This document shows, in pieces, positions 23,200-34,305 of a stretch of 64,000 bases of DNA. Under the pieces are notes generated by a model. It saw only the letters and a program-made list of their open reading frames with translations. It did not search any database and was not told where the DNA came from. Made by a program: the position numbers and the translations under genes. Location of the stretch: positions 26,741,343 through 26,805,342 of the forward strand of contig NC_133156.1 of NCBI RefSeq assembly GCF_040802235.1, written 5' to 3'. The stretch comes from Manis javanica. Taxonomy: Eukaryota > Chordata > Mammalia > Pholidota > Manidae. Position 1 is the first letter of the stretch, and every line of letters starts with the position of its first letter.

Positions 23200-23425
23200 A
23201 CACTTACTGAGTAGTTACTATTGCCAGGCAGTGTGTTAAGTGCTTTAGTTGCATATAACCTTATGTTTAGTTGTGATAACTAAAGTGTGAGGCAGATACT
23301 ATTTATATTTATAAAAAAACTATCTTTGAGGCAGATACTATTGTTAGTCCCATTTTATGGATCAGAAAACTGAGCCACAGAAATAATTTTTTTAGGGTCA
23401 CATGGCTAATAAGTGTGGGAGACAA
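23200..23425 (-). mobile_element. MIR SINE (antisense) with internal duplication
   Basis: GCCAGGCAGTGTGTTAAGTGC, CCCATTTTATGGATCAGAAAACTGAG and CACATGGCTAATAAGTG are antisense MIR. A 15-bp segment, GAGGCAGATACTATT, occurs at 23289 and again at 23328, a 39-bp local tandem duplication specific to this copy. Confidence 0.85.
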
Positions 23426-24249
23426 AAAGGCTTCTGAGTAGCCACAATGGATTCTACCATGTATTTCACTCATAGGAGAGCCCCTTGCCCAGAGATAATA
23501 TACTTACTTTCTACACAGTGTAGATATATAATTATCTGCCAGATTCACTGTTGTAAAGAAGAGAGAAGGACCCCTGAAATAAGTGACAGCTGACTTTTTG
23601 TCAATGAGCAAAGACGAAATATGAAAAAGAAAAAGCCTGGCTCTTTGAGTGCAGGGAAAACAGCCTAACATATGTTCACAGCCCTGTAGGACACCACTGT
23701 ATTAAAACTCAATTCAATCATTAATGTTTTATAATGGCCCTGAGTCATCAAGTAAAGATGAAATCATGCTTAGCCTCTTGTTTGAGAAGGCAGGGAAGCA
23801 TGCAGTATAGCTAGAGAAGGTTTCTACCTGAAATACTTAAAATTTAGCATGTTAATCAGTAATACCTCTCCCTTTTCTCCTTTCTGGCCCAGCTCTCTGG
23901 AAAAATCTGCTCATACAATGCTTCCGTCCAGAGGCCCTGGGCCAAGGTGTTAGAGAACTGCATTTTTCCCAAGACGTTCCCTTCCCAAGCCTATAAATGT
24001 CAACTAGTGTGTTTCAAGCAAAAGTGATCTTAATTGTAATGCCTGGGGGTTACCAATGGGCACTAATGGCAAAGACCCAGCTACAGTGTGAAGACTTGAA
24101 GAGCAAGAGATTCTTGGGACCTCTGCTTACTGCCTGAGCTGGGATCAGGGGATGCTGCATGAGGAGTGGGAGAAGGATCTGACAGAAGCAATTAAATTGA
24201 TTTAATGTCTAGATAGGAAGGGCCACTGAGCAAAGAGCTGGAACATAAA
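23426..24249. other. Unique non-coding DNA
   Basis: No repeat recognised. Confidence 0.4.
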
Positions 24250-24395
24250 AAGCACACATGCTTTCATGTCCATTAATCCCACCTGCTCTTTTGACAAATA
24301 GAGAAACTGAAGCCCAGAGAGGGAAAGGGACTTATTCAAGTTCACACAGCTGGGTTATGGCAGAGCTCAGAACTTTGTCTCCTGACTTTGGGGCA
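24250..24395 (-). mobile_element. MIR SINE (antisense)
   Basis: GAGAAACTGAAGCCCAGAGAGGG, AGTTCACACAGCTGGGTTATGGCAGAGCTCAGAA is the MIR core on the minus strand. Confidence 0.85.
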
Positions 24396-24559
24396 GGGCA
24401 GAGGGGGACACTAAGCAAAAGTCTGAGGATTGGAGAGGCCAGCTGAGACTTAGGTACTGAACTAGGAATGGGATCAACCTGGCTGAAGTTTCTCTCCCAC
24501 CCTGCTTCCTCTTTGGGACTTCCAGAGCTTCCTAGTGAGCTGGGTCAGGTGGGGCCTCT

Positions 24560-24650
24560 CTGAGATATTAATTCAACAAATATGTATTGAATATCTACTA
24601 TTTTCTCAAAACAGAAAAATTGGAAGTAGTACTGTCCTCAAGGTGTAACA
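24560..24650 (-). mobile_element. L2 fragment (antisense)
   Basis: ATTCAACAAATATGTATTGAATATCTACTA is the reverse of the L2 3' terminus. Confidence 0.6.
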
Positions 24651-24744
24651 ATCAAACATAGTGGTTGAAATGATTGGTTCTGGAGTAATTTTCCGTGGTC
24701 CAAGCTTAGGGCCCCCTTGCTTGCTGTACTTAGACACACTTTAT

Positions 24745-24955
24745 GTTATCAAGGCAAAGACACACACACAGACCAACATGACAGAGCCACATAGGCAAAG
24801 TGACCTACACATTCATGCACAAACACGACACTACACACCCACAGACACACAGATGTATGTATAGACATGTGCCCACATCAGAGACGCATATATGTATCAC
24901 ATAGACATATGCATACATGTACACATATGCGTGCATACACACAGAGCCCTCTTAC
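24745..24955. repeat. Degenerate CA-rich, alternating purine-pyrimidine tract
   Basis: A mixture of CACACA, CATACA and ATGTATGTAT blocks over about 200 bp without a fixed period. The alternation favours Z-DNA-prone structure. It also keeps a spurious plus-strand frame open at 24892. Confidence 0.75.
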
Positions 24956-26055
24956 ATTCTCCCCTTAAGCAAATTGCAGTGTCAGCAACACTGGAAATGA
25001 TATCGCCATATCTCCATACTTTCCTGGGAAAAGAGACTTGCTCAACCCCGCCTAACCCAAGACAAGAGGTGTCTGGGTCCCTCCCTGATACCCCTTGCTG
25101 CTACAGGTGTTTGCTGAAAGAGGCCCGAACCCAGGATCAGAGCCACTCCTGCCTGATTCATTCCTCACAGGCTGCAGAGTTTCCTCTTCCCCACTACAAG
25201 CAGCTTCCCAGGGCTCAGTGCCTTGAGCCTGCCCCTGACTCACCCTGTGTTAGCACAGTACAGAGCCTGTGGTTTGCACAAGTTGGGGCACAACCTGAGG
25301 TGGGGATGGGGTGATTTTGGTGGGGGCGGGGGTCACTATTAGATAAGGGCCCAGGAGGAAGTATGGATATGTGCTGTGTGCCCTGCAGGGGCATGGGAAT
25401 ATGTGCCAATCAGTCCTGCTGGCATGCCAGCTAATGGGGGCAGAGGGGCACTAGCAGTGACCTAAGATTGTGTGCAGTTAGGAGTGCTCTCACACTGGAG
25501 CTACTGGGCACCCTGCCCCTTCTCCAGCTGCATTCTCCCCATGGGGCCAAGGGAACAGCTCTCCCCAGGCCTGTGACCCCTGCTTCCAGGTCACATTCTG
25601 GGCACCCAAGTTCTTGTTTTCCTGCTCAAAGGTGCTCAGCTAGCTTCCTGGGCCTGTGCGGCAGGCTTCTGCCAGAAGTCCTCCTCCGATGGCAGGCAGT
25701 GCACTCCCAGGGGGTCCAGGAACTGGGCAAGTGTGTGCAGTTCGGTTTGCCAGGCAGGACCTAAGGGTAGTGTGGGTGGAGCTTGGGCTGGGAGGTGCAA
25801 CGACCTTCCTTGTGGGAAGGAAAGGAATTGAGTAGGAAGGAACAGCAAGTGGGTTGGAGCCCTGTGGCCCTCCATTTGTGCTCCTGCTCGGCGCCCCATG
25901 GCATTAGAAGTAGACCTGCCTCAGGTCAGTTGGTCACGGCACACCAGTCTAAATTTGTATTCTAATGGCAGAAGCACAAGGTGGAATGCCAGAGAACCTG
26001 GGTGTCAGCCAACTTCTGCCAAAGAGTTCCCTGGCTAGAAGCGGAGGCTCTTGGG
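24956..26055. other. Unique, GC-moderate non-coding DNA
   Basis: No repeat family recognised. Several open frames on both strands (for example 24892-25314) have no domain and start in the CA-rich tract. Confidence 0.45.
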
Positions 26056-26059
26056 TGAG

Positions 26060-26245
26060 CTACCTGGGCTTCAAGTCTCTGTGGCTTCCTAGCTGTGTGA
26101 TCCCAGATGAGGTCTCCACCATGAGCCTCAGTTTTCTCATTTGTCATATGAGACCAGTAATTGTCTCTACCTTATGTTGAATAGTAAAGTGCTTAGCACA
26201 GGGGCTGGTACATAGTAAGTGATTAATTAGCATGATTACCCGTGA
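26060..26245 (+). mobile_element. MIR SINE
   Basis: CCTAGCTGTGTGATCCCAGATGAGG, GAGCCTCAGTTTTCTCATTTGTCATATGAGACC and AGTGCTTAGCACAGGGGCTGGTACATAGTAAGTG span core to 3' end. Confidence 0.92.
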
Positions 26246-26479
26246 TCTTGGTAAGTCTCTTGCTTTCTGAGTGAAAGATCCCTTTCAGGAAATAGTTCCA
26301 GGGATGATGCTAAATACAGTATCTTTTAAGTTTCTGCGGATACTCTTCATCCAGGATTCAGTCTGAGCGAGAAGCCTCTCAAACCCCTGGAAGCCCTGCG
26401 GACAGGGCACAACAAGCACACTGGACCTTCTCCCAGCACCAGCCCTCTGCTCTCACTGATGGTTTGGACCTGCAGATCC

Positions 26480-27190
26480 TCATCAAAGGGCTTCTCCGCT
26501 ACTCCCTTTGCACATGCTGTTCCCTTTGCTGGGAAGACTTGTCTTTCACTTACCTGTTAACTGTCACCTGTGTTTCATATCTTATATCTAATATCACTTC
26601 CCAGGAAAGCTTGGATTCTCCGTTACGGGTTCTCTTTGCTCCTGTGCCTAGTCCCATCTATAATCACACATCTTTGCAGGTGATCATTAGATGCCACTTC
26701 CTCCAGAGGGCTTCCTTTCAACTCCACCGAAGTTTAGTGCCCCCCTGTTGAGCTCCCAAAGCACCCTGCACTTTGTGTGTCACATTCCATTTTTGAAATC
26801 TTTGTATTTTACCTTTGGGGGGTGGATGAAATGTCACCTCCTCATTTAGATCAGGAAAGGGTCCCTTGCTGCATATCCCCAGAGTACTACTTACTCTCCT
26901 TTCATAAAATGCATTGCATTTGTCAAACTTGTCATGACTTATTCAATACCTGTCTTTCTCACTAGATCAGGAACTTCCTGAGGCAGGAACATACTTGCCT
27001 TATCCATAGCTGTATCCTTAGTACATAGAACAGTACAGTGCTTAGCACTGTGGAAGAATCAATAGCTCTGTGCCTACCCTATCCCCTTGGTAAATGCACT
27101 CTCACAAACCTGTTTTTATCCTCGATACCTGTGACAGCACTTGGCACAAGGTAAAGTTCTCAGCACTTGTTAGATGGATGAATCAATAAG
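26480..27190 (+). mobile_element. L2 LINE 3' portion
   Basis: TTTGCACATGCTGTTCCCTTTGCTGGGA, AATGTCACCTCCTCATTTAGA, CACTAGATCAGGAACTTCCTGAGGCAGGAAC and TTAGTACATAGAACAGTACAGTGCTTAGCA are L2 landmarks in order. The copy is gapped (about 26640-26700 and 27060-27130), and some segments look repeated, so two L2 fragments may be joined. Confidence 0.8.
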
Positions 27191-27904
27191 TGAATCTCTT
27201 CTACTAGAGTTGAAGCTTTGGGAGGCCAGGACTCATGTCTTCAGTAATGTTGTTTTCTATCTCCTTATGAAAATGGTATTAAGTGATAGGACCAGATGTT
27301 ATAGGATCAGATTTTCTGACTTCCATCTGGGCAGACAGATCAGGGGTACATCCTAGAAAGGGTCCCATTTCCCCAACCAGCCCCACCCTTTCTTTCCAGT
27401 TGAATTTCCACAACTTCCTCTCTCAATCCTGGGTATTAGCCACAGAGGCCAGCTCATGGTTCCCTGAAGCCACCTGGTTTTCTCCATTGTCTATTAGCCA
27501 TCAGGGAGAACCTCATAGAATAAGGGCAGGAGGAGATGACTAGCTTAGTGGTGTAGGAAGGAACGTCATCAAAACTGACATCTCAACCTGGCCTGGAAGA
27601 GTAGGTATTTTGTATCCAGGCTGAGCATGTAAGGGGGTGGAGTGGAAAAGAGCAAGGGAGGAAAGGTGTTTTTGGGCAGAGAAAATCATCAGCAAAAGCT
27701 CAAAGCAGAACCAGCTGAGTTCCTGGCACTGCTGCTACTCCCCTACAAACACTGGGGGTCAGTAACAGGGGGGTAGCAGAGAGGTCGTCAGGGACTGGAA
27801 GAGAACCCAAACCTGGTACTATTTTACAGAAAGGAACTAGCGATATCATCAGCAGTGGGAAAACTAAGATGCAGCTTTTCCTTTTAAAGAGACCATTGTG
27901 CAAC
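27191..27904. other. Unique non-coding DNA
   Basis: No repeat recognised. Confidence 0.4.
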
Positions 27905-28012
27905 TGACACAGGACCTTCCCTTTCCTGGGCCTCAGTTTCCTGATCTAAAAAATGAATATTTTGGATGAGGTGATCCCTCCAAGTCTTTCTAGCTCTGAA
28001 GTCCTGTGACTG
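27905..28012 (+). mobile_element. MIR3/MIRc-type SINE fragment
   Basis: TGGGCCTCAGTTTCCTGATCTAAAAAATGA, GATGAGGTGATCCCTCCAAGTC and CTAGCTCTGAAGTCCTGTGAC fit the variant MIR 3' end. Confidence 0.7.
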
Positions 28013-28494
28013 AAACTAAAGTCTCCCCTGGGCTTCTTTTTCCAGCTTTGGGTGAGGCCCAGGACTTGTGACCAGATATGAGGTCAGTCTTGCAGATTTC
28101 AAGACAAACGAGGGCTCTGTCTGTGCAGCCGGTGCCTGTTTGCTGTGCCCGGGGCTTTGCCCTTGTGCTTGGTGCAGCTGGCTGTCGCTGTGTCCACGGC
28201 GTCACCTGCCCTGACCAGCCAACCTTTCATCCTCCCAGAGCTCGACCAGGGCGAAGGCGGTATAGCAGGTCAGGGAGGGGAGGTGGGGCAGGGGTGGCCT
28301 AGGAGAGCCTGCAGGGCATTGCAGACACCCTGGCAATCCTTGGCTCAGTGGCACAGGCTTCCGCCTTTTTTCCTATACCCACATGTTTCTTGCAGCCAAT
28401 AGATTTTGGAATGAGTCAGACCTGGTAATGAATTCCTTCCTTGCCTAGCTGTAGGCATTTGGCCTGGTTAGTTTACTTGTTAACTAGTTACTTC
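28013..28494. other. Unique, locally GC-rich DNA
   Basis: GC-rich at 28110-28320. A 30-bp interval between a CCTCCCAG acceptor-like and a CAG|GTCAGG donor-like site (28246-28268 region) is noted, but no frame evidence supports a micro-exon. Confidence 0.4.
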
Positions 28495-28625
28495 ATTTGT
28501 TCATTAGTTCAATTTGCTCAATGATTCATCCACTTATGAATTATTAAATAAATGTTTACTGAATACCTACTATGTTCCCACACGCAGCAAGGGATGCAGT
28601 GGTCAATAGCTGACTTCGTCACTGC
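28495..28625 (-). mobile_element. L2 LINE 3' end (antisense)
   Basis: GAATTATTAAATAAATGTTTACTGAATACCTACTATGTTCC is the antisense L2 terminus. Confidence 0.8.
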
Positions 28626-28657
28626 CCTTATGACAGTGTGACAGGAGTGTTAGCCTG

Positions 28658-29170
28658 TGTGTCCAATGCGACAGCCACTTACTAAGTGTTCACGGCTATT
28701 GAAAATTTGAAATCTGGGTAATGTGACTGAGGCACTGATTTTTAAATTTTATTTAATTTTTATGAATTTAAATTTAAATTTAAAAAATCATGCTTGGTCT
28801 GCTTTTAAGTATGCTTGAAATACTGGGAATGTGGAGCTGCTTTTCCAACTAAACTTTGTAGGATTTAGATACAGATCAAATATTGTCAATGAAAATTTAG
28901 CATTCGAGTCAAGATGTGCTGGACATGTGTAAAATCCAATGTATTGGATTTTAAAGTGTCTGAAATAAAAATGAATGAAAAGTATCCCACTAATAAGTGT
29001 TTAAATATTGATTACGTGTTGGAGATGGTAACATTTTGGATATATTTAGTTAAATAAAAATATATTGCCAAAATGAGTTTCACCTGTTTCTTTTTGCTTT
29101 TTTAATGTGCTCCTGGAAGTTTAGAATCACATATATGGCTCACATGATATTTCTGTTGGATAATGCCGTA
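28658..29170. mobile_element. hAT-type DNA transposon relic, about 510 bp
   Basis: The ends TGTCCAATGCGACAGCC and TTTCTGTTGGATAATG form decayed terminal inverted repeats. TTTTAAATTTTATTTAATTTTTATGAATTTAAATTTAAA (quoted in part) and TTTTGGATATATTTAGTTAAATAAA are internal landmarks of a common mammalian non-autonomous hAT family. A shorter member in the opposite orientation lies at 57700-57915. Confidence 0.7.
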
Positions 29171-29785
29171 TTAGGCAGTTAAACAAACAATTATGTGAAT
29201 GCACAAGATCTTGGTGAGCATTACATGAGACATTAGCCCTTCAGGGGAAGTACTCGGTCAGTATTGCTACATCGAAACATCAGACATTGCACTGTCACTC
29301 CTTTCCTTCACCTTGACAAGTGGTGCCTGTCTTGGGGCCAAATCTGGTTCCCATTGCTGAGGGTGACTTTTCCCCGGGAATTCCTTAAGGTTTTCATGCA
29401 AACAGTATCTTCCATGTCCTACCTCTTGGACCTTCAGATAACCCAAGATATATCAGTTATGACATGGGCCCCAGGGCACCCCTCAATGCCCCACTTGATG
29501 CTATCTCTGTCTTCTGTCTTCCTCCTCCTCCCCAGCAGGGCACACACTCTGTCCTAGCTCAAAATCTAGCTCAAAATCTGGCCCATTCTTTAGGCCTTTC
29601 TAAGTCACTTTTGAATTTCACAGATTGATAAAATTCTCCACAGTTTTTGGGGCCCAATACAGGACTGCTTTTTCTTTTCAAATAGGGCCACTTTTAAAAA
29701 ATTCAGTTTTTGTCTTCTATAATCCTATGTCATAAGAGAAAAAAAACTTTCAAAAGTGAGACCTATTTTTTCTTTTTTTGCATAA
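29171..29785. other. Unique non-coding DNA
   Basis: No repeat recognised in 29171-29690. A/T-rich lead-in to the L1 from about 29690. Confidence 0.4.
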
Positions 29786-29789
29786 TTTG

Positions 29790-31305
29790 AAAAGCTAATT
29801 CTAAAATTCAGGTGGAAATGCAGAGGACCCAGAAAAGTCAAAACAATCTTGAAAAAGAAGAGCAAGGTTGAGGGACTCATACTTCTCAATTTCAAAACTA
29901 ACTGCGAAGCTATAGGAATCAACACAGTGTGGTACCGGCATAAGGGTAAGATATAGGTCAATGGAAGAAAATTGAGAGTCCAAAAATAAACCCATACATT
30001 TATGGTCAATTAATTTTAACAAGAGTGCCAAGACAATTCAATGTAAAAAAATAGTCTTTTCAACAAATGGTGCTGAGCAATTGGATATGCAAACACAAAA
30101 GAATGAATTTGGACCCTATATCTCATCATATATAAAACTTAGCTCAATATGGCTCAGAGACCTAAATTAAAGAGCTATAAACTCTTAGAAAATATAGGGG
30201 TAAATCTTTGCAACTGTGGGTTAGGCATGTCTTTCTAGATACAACACCTAAAGCATAAGCAATAAAAAAAATTGATAGATTGGACATTATCACAATTAAA
30301 AACTTTCATGTTTTAAATGATACCATTAAGCAAGTGAAAGGACAACCCACAGAATGGGAAAAATATGCAAATCATATATCTGATAAAGGACTTATTTCTG
30401 AATTATATGAAGAATTCTTACACCTCAACAACATAAACACAAACAACCTAACTAAAAAATGGGCAAAGGAGTTGAATAGACATTTCTCCAAAGAAAATAA
30501 CACAAATGGTCAATAAGTACATGAAAAGATGCTCAACATCTTTAGTCATTCGGGAAATGCAAATCAAAACTACAGTGAGATACCATTTCAAACCCACTAG
30601 GATGGCTATAGCCAAGAAGACAATGACAAGTGTTGACAAAGATGTAGAGAAATTGAAACCTTCATACATGGCTGGTGGGAATGCAAAACAGCTGTTTTGG
30701 GAAACAGCCAGTTCTTCAAAATATTAAGGAAAAAGTTACCATATGACCCAGCCATTCTATTACTACATATCTACCCAAAAGAAATGAAAACATATGTCCA
30801 CAAAAACAAAATAAAACTCAAGACACAAATGTTCATAGTAGCATTATTCCTAATAGTCAAAAAGTGGGAAAAACCCAAATGTCCATCAACTGATGAATGG
30901 ATGAACAAAATGAAGTATGCCTATAAATGGAGTTTTATTTAGCCGATAGAAAGGAAATGAAGTACTGATACATGCTACCACATGGATGACCCTCAAAAAC
31001 ATTATGCTCAATGAAAGAAGTCAGTGACAAAATAACACACAGAGTATGATTCCATTTATTTGAAATGTCCAGAACAGGCAAATCTATAGGGACAGTTACA
31101 GCTTAATGGTTGGCGTGGACTGGAGGTGAGGGGTAGGGGCTGGGGAGTGACTGCTAATGGATATGAGGTTTCTTTGTGGGGTGATGAAAATGTTTGAAAA
31201 TTAGATTATGGTGACCATTGCATAACTGTGAATAACCTGTGTGCACTTCACAGGGGTGAATCTTATTATATGTACATTATGTCTCAGTAAAGCTGTTAAA
31301 CATAA
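29790..31305 (+). mobile_element. Old LINE-1, ORF2 3' part plus 3' UTR
   Basis: Antiquated L1M-type copy. ORF2-like stretches include CAAAACTAACTGCGAAGCTATAGG, TGGTACCGGCATAAGG, ACAAATGGTGCTGAGCAATTGG and CCAACTGATGAATGG. The 3' UTR includes GGTTGGCGTGGACTGGAGG and ends with TACATTATGTCTCAGTAAAGCTG. It has many stops and indels, and is clearly more diverged than the lineage L1s, so it is a different, older subfamily. Confidence 0.92.
30280..30942 (+). pseudogene. Decayed L1 ORF2 C-terminal region
   Basis: Short frames retain the L1 C-terminal signature (FHVLNDT ... [45 protein letters not shown]) across at least three registers. No function is possible. Confidence 0.88.
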
Positions 31306-31317
31306 TGGTACAGACAG

Positions 31318-31525
31318 ACAGCATACTGGCTAAGAGTATAGAGCTCTGGTGACCCAAGGTCTTCGGTACAAGGCCCAACTCTGCTGCTCTGCAGCTGCAT
31401 GACCTTGGGCAAACTAGTTGTCTGTGCTATGGCTTGGTTTTCTCAGCTACATGGCAGTGTTTGACGATTTCACAAAAACATCTGTGTAAGGTGTCTGGCA
31501 CATAGCAAGTGCTTGAAAATCACCA
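31318..31525 (+). mobile_element. MIR SINE, near full length
   Basis: CTGGCTAAGAGTATAGAGCTCTGG, CTGCATGACCTTGGGCAAACTAG and GTGTCTGGCACATAGCAAGTGCTTGAAAA cover the whole consensus. Confidence 0.88.
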
Positions 31526-31824
31526 AGTAGTTTTGTTTTTAGATAGGCTTCTATCTCTAATTCAAGGACAGCCCTTGAATGAAATGAAGTGAGCTTAATG
31601 AAAATCTCACTGGATTGTCCTTTTTCTCACTTTGTAAAAAGTAGCGAAAGCCTCTTTCCTGGCCAGCAAGCCTCTGGGGCAGCAGAGCGCTGCCCACCCA
31701 CAGCATTTTCCCTCCGTTTGGGAAGGAGACTGCCCAGGCTGGGAGATCTTCAGGGGCCATTTACTCCAGTTCTTTCCAAACACATTTTAGGAGTGGAACC
31801 AGTCTTCACATGAACTAAAACATT

Positions 31825-31915
31825 AAAAATCATAATACTAGCTAATGATCCTTGAGCCTTTACCATAAGCCAAGTACTTAAGCATCTCACATGCTTTAGT
31901 AATTGAGGTACTCAA
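31825..31915 (-). mobile_element. MIR 3' fragment (antisense)
   Basis: GAGCCTTTACCATAAGCCAAGTACTTAAGCATCTCACATG resembles antisense MIR/L2 3' ends. Confidence 0.6.
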
Positions 31916-31989
31916 GGCCACCGCAGGGAGTAGCAGCGTCTTCAGGAGCCTGTCAGTTTAATACAAAACATTTGTGGTCTTAAACAAGG

Positions 31990-32150
31990 GCCAGTTAGAA
32001 GGGGTGTCTGCATCCTATCTCAGACCTTAGACAACTTATTTAAGAGCTTAGAGCCTCGGTTTCCTCATCTGTAAAATGTGTGTGGTCGTGATACAAGTAC
32101 TAGCAGGGTTATTGCACTAAGCACTTGGCAGGCATTGTCACATGTACTGT
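31990..32150 (+). mobile_element. MIR SINE
   Basis: CTTAGACAACTTATTTAAGAGCTTAGAGCCTCGGTTTCCTCATCTGTAAAATG is the MIR core and 3' half. Confidence 0.8.
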
Positions 32151-32374
32151 CCCCTCAGCAGTGTGTGAGAGCTCTGTGTTTATGTTCATAATCACTACAC
32201 ACACCTCCAGAGCATGAAACAAATTAAAGTAGGGCTGTTATGTTGAAAGAGTGGGGAACTCCACTTTGACATGTCCTGTCTTCTGCTATTTCTTCCCGAA
32301 GGTAGCCCCTAAGGACCTGTCCTGGGGACTCTGGGGCTCCTGGAAGGACAGTTTGGAATCACTCAGCCAATCCT

Positions 32375-32470
32375 CAGTCACTGCACAGATGAGCACATGA
32401 GGCCCAGAGAGGGGAGGACACCTGCCCAGGACCACACAGTTACTCTGGGGCTGAGGGACCCGATCCCTGG
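32375..32470 (-). mobile_element. MIR core (antisense)
   Basis: CAGATGAGCACATGAGGCCCAGAGAGGGGAGGACACCTGCCCAGGACCACACAG is antisense MIR. Confidence 0.75.
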
Positions 32471-33149
32471 TTCCGTTGCTGCGGCAGCCTGTTGAGATCC
32501 CCCAGGGCTCCCTGCTGCCTCAGAAGTTGTGCGACTGCGTGAACCCCCGGTGGGGCTCCCCTCCCCCCATCCTCAGGAAGGTGAGAGGGAGCTTTTGGTC
32601 AGCACCTGGCGTCTCGCAGAGTCTCATGTACTGTCAGGGGAGTGCTTAGTGATAAACCCACTCACCTGCCACATATTCACTAGAATTCCCTCCGCACCAA
32701 ACTTTCCCCTTCAAGTCAGCTCCCCAAGTTGGATGTAGGGATTAAGTTGTGAACACACCTCCAGTCATGGGGTCCAGCCAGTACTGCAGACAGATACCAG
32801 ACAAGCAAAAGGCAGAACAAACACAAAAGACAAGTAATCTCGAGCTATCTTAAGAGTTTGCGGTTCCCTTTGCTCTGCACGGAGCGCGAGGCTGGGTCTC
32901 AGAGGCAGTGCAGAACAAGGCCTGCCTGGTTGGTGCCCTTCCTTCTGCCGGGAGGTCTCCTCTCTGATACGTGGGACGGGCACCTTATCGCTCCGGATCC
33001 CTCCAGGGTCATCCACTCAGAGCAGCCTTCCTGGCCATCTTACTTGAGCAGTGTCAAGCTACTCCGGCCCTTTCTCTGCCTCATTTTTTAAAAGCACACA
33101 GCATGCTAAAATCATCCAATTGACTGATTTGCTGGAGTGTTAATTTCCC
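32471..33149. other. Mostly unique DNA with a CpG-bearing patch
   Basis: No repeat assigned with confidence. 32860-33010 holds about eight CpGs. At 32768 the sequence TGGGGTCCAGCCA resembles the start of the LTR-like insertion at 51435 (TGGCACGGTCCAGCCA), so part of this segment may be a related LTR. This is weak. Confidence 0.35.
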
Positions 33150-33300
33150 ACCTCCTCCCCTCAGTGGAAGCTCTGGCAGGTGCGGAGTGTCGGCCTTGCT
33201 CAGGGCGGCATGCCGAGCACCTGGAGCAGTGCAAGGCGTCTGGTGGGGTCCCCATAATATTTGTTGACTGAGTAAGTAAAAGAAGTGAGAAGAGAGTTAA
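33150..33300 (+). mobile_element. L2 LINE 3' end
   Basis: Ends in GTCCCCATAATATTTGTTGACTGAGTAAGTAAA after GCACCTGGAGCAGTGCAAGGC, fitting the L2 3' terminus with the middle replaced or decayed. Confidence 0.5.
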
Positions 33301-33319
33301 GTGCAAGGAGGTGGGAGCT

Positions 33320-33435
33320 GAGAAAGGATTCCAATTCCAGTTCTGTCACTAGCTTGCTTTGTGACCTTGGGTGAGTTTCTTACCCTCACTGGTTAACCTC
33401 ATTTTCTTCAACCACAAAATTAAAGAATCAGAGTC
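33320..33435 (+). mobile_element. MIR core fragment
   Basis: TCTGTCACTAGCTTGCTTTGTGACCTTGGGTGAGTTTCTTACCC is the MIR core. Confidence 0.8.
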
Positions 33436-33499
33436 AGCATTTCTTTTGGCTGTATGCTCACATCTCCCTATTGTGATTTTCACACCGAAATATTATCTC

Positions 33500-33635
33500 G
33501 TCTTTCCACATGTCTCACCCACTAAGCTGTATGTTCCTTGTGGGAAGAGACCATGTCTCAGTCCACAGTCCAACCACACAGTGCTGGACAGACAGGGTGG
33601 CTAGGAGTGCTAGTTGAGTGAATCAATGGGTGAAC
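33500..33635 (+). mobile_element. L2 LINE 3' fragment
   Basis: CACTAAGCTGTATGTTCCTTGTGGG, CCATGTCTCAGTCCACAG and AGTTGAGTGAATCAATGGG follow the L2 3' end. Confidence 0.55.
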
Positions 33636-33673
33636 CATGACAGGCTTTCTGATTTCCCTCCCAGGCCTCCTAG

Positions 33674-33973
33674 TGTCTTGCCAATGGGTTTCAGCCCCAG
33701 GCAAATTCACTGTGGATTCAATGTGACCAAAAAAATGACAGTAGAACGTTCTTGGGGTGAAAAGGTTTATTACCCAGTTTGTCCTCCTGGTGGCAGGTCG
33801 AGCACTAGCATCTCTGCCTCCGCCCAGAGCACTGGGCCGAGCTAGCTATATAGTGCAATTATAGCTTATTGCCTAAAGGTGTGGAAGCTGTAGCCTAGCA
33901 ACAGGCCAGTTACATCATCAGGTGGTTTAAGTTCAGTGAGGATCCTGGCCACAGGAATCCCAGCTTCCCCACA
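33674..33973 (-). mobile_element. Solo LTR of an endogenous retrovirus, 300 bp
   Basis: On the minus strand it begins TGTGGGGAAGC and ends GGCAAGACA (TG...CA). It is flanked by a 5-bp direct repeat, CCTAG on the plus strand, at 33669-33673 and 33974-33978. On its own strand it has a TATA-like TATATA (33847-33852) followed by AATAAA (33766-33771), the promoter and polyadenylation layout of an LTR. No gag, pol or env remnant is attached. A relative lies in opposite orientation at 36438-36870. Five-bp duplications fit ERVL/ERVK-type integration; the family name is unknown to me. Confidence 0.8.
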
Positions 33974-33978
33974 CCTAG

Positions 33979-34297
33979 TTACTTAGGGTTCTAGGGTTCT
34001 TGTAAGCAGAGGCAATTAAAAGAGGAATAGGTATTCAGGTCTTTGCCTCCTTTGGCGTTTTAGCTTGGACATCCTCTCAGAGTCTTCCTAAATCCATTTC
34101 CAGGGGTTCAGGCTGTTCCTGCTCCCCCAGCTGCTAAGACACAGAACAATCTGCCCCACTAGAGGTAACACTATTGAGGGAGTGCTACAAAGGTGGCATA
34201 TGACACAATCTCACTAAAAAGCACAAAACAAATTATCACACTACCCAAACAGCAAAGCATGTAAAGGCCATACAGCAACAATCCTGTGCAATGGGGG
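33979..34297. other. Unassigned DNA between LTR and hAT relic
   Basis: No repeat recognised. No polypurine tract abuts the LTR, so retroviral internal sequence is not indicated. Confidence 0.4.
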
Positions 34298-34305
34298 AGT
34301 TAGAG

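Noticed and set aside
24892-25314. 140-codon frame rich in His/Ile/Cys at its start
   Set aside because: The start is the translated CA/TA-rich tract. The remainder has no motif.
28246-28275. 30-bp candidate micro-exon between acceptor- and donor-like sites
   Set aside because: Micro-exon calls need transcript evidence. The sites are ordinary and there is no flanking coding context.
33979-34297. Retroviral internal remnant next to the minus-strand LTR
   Set aside because: The LTR has target duplicates on both sides, so it is a solo LTR. The adjoining sequence has no polypurine tract or recognisable retroviral coding signature.
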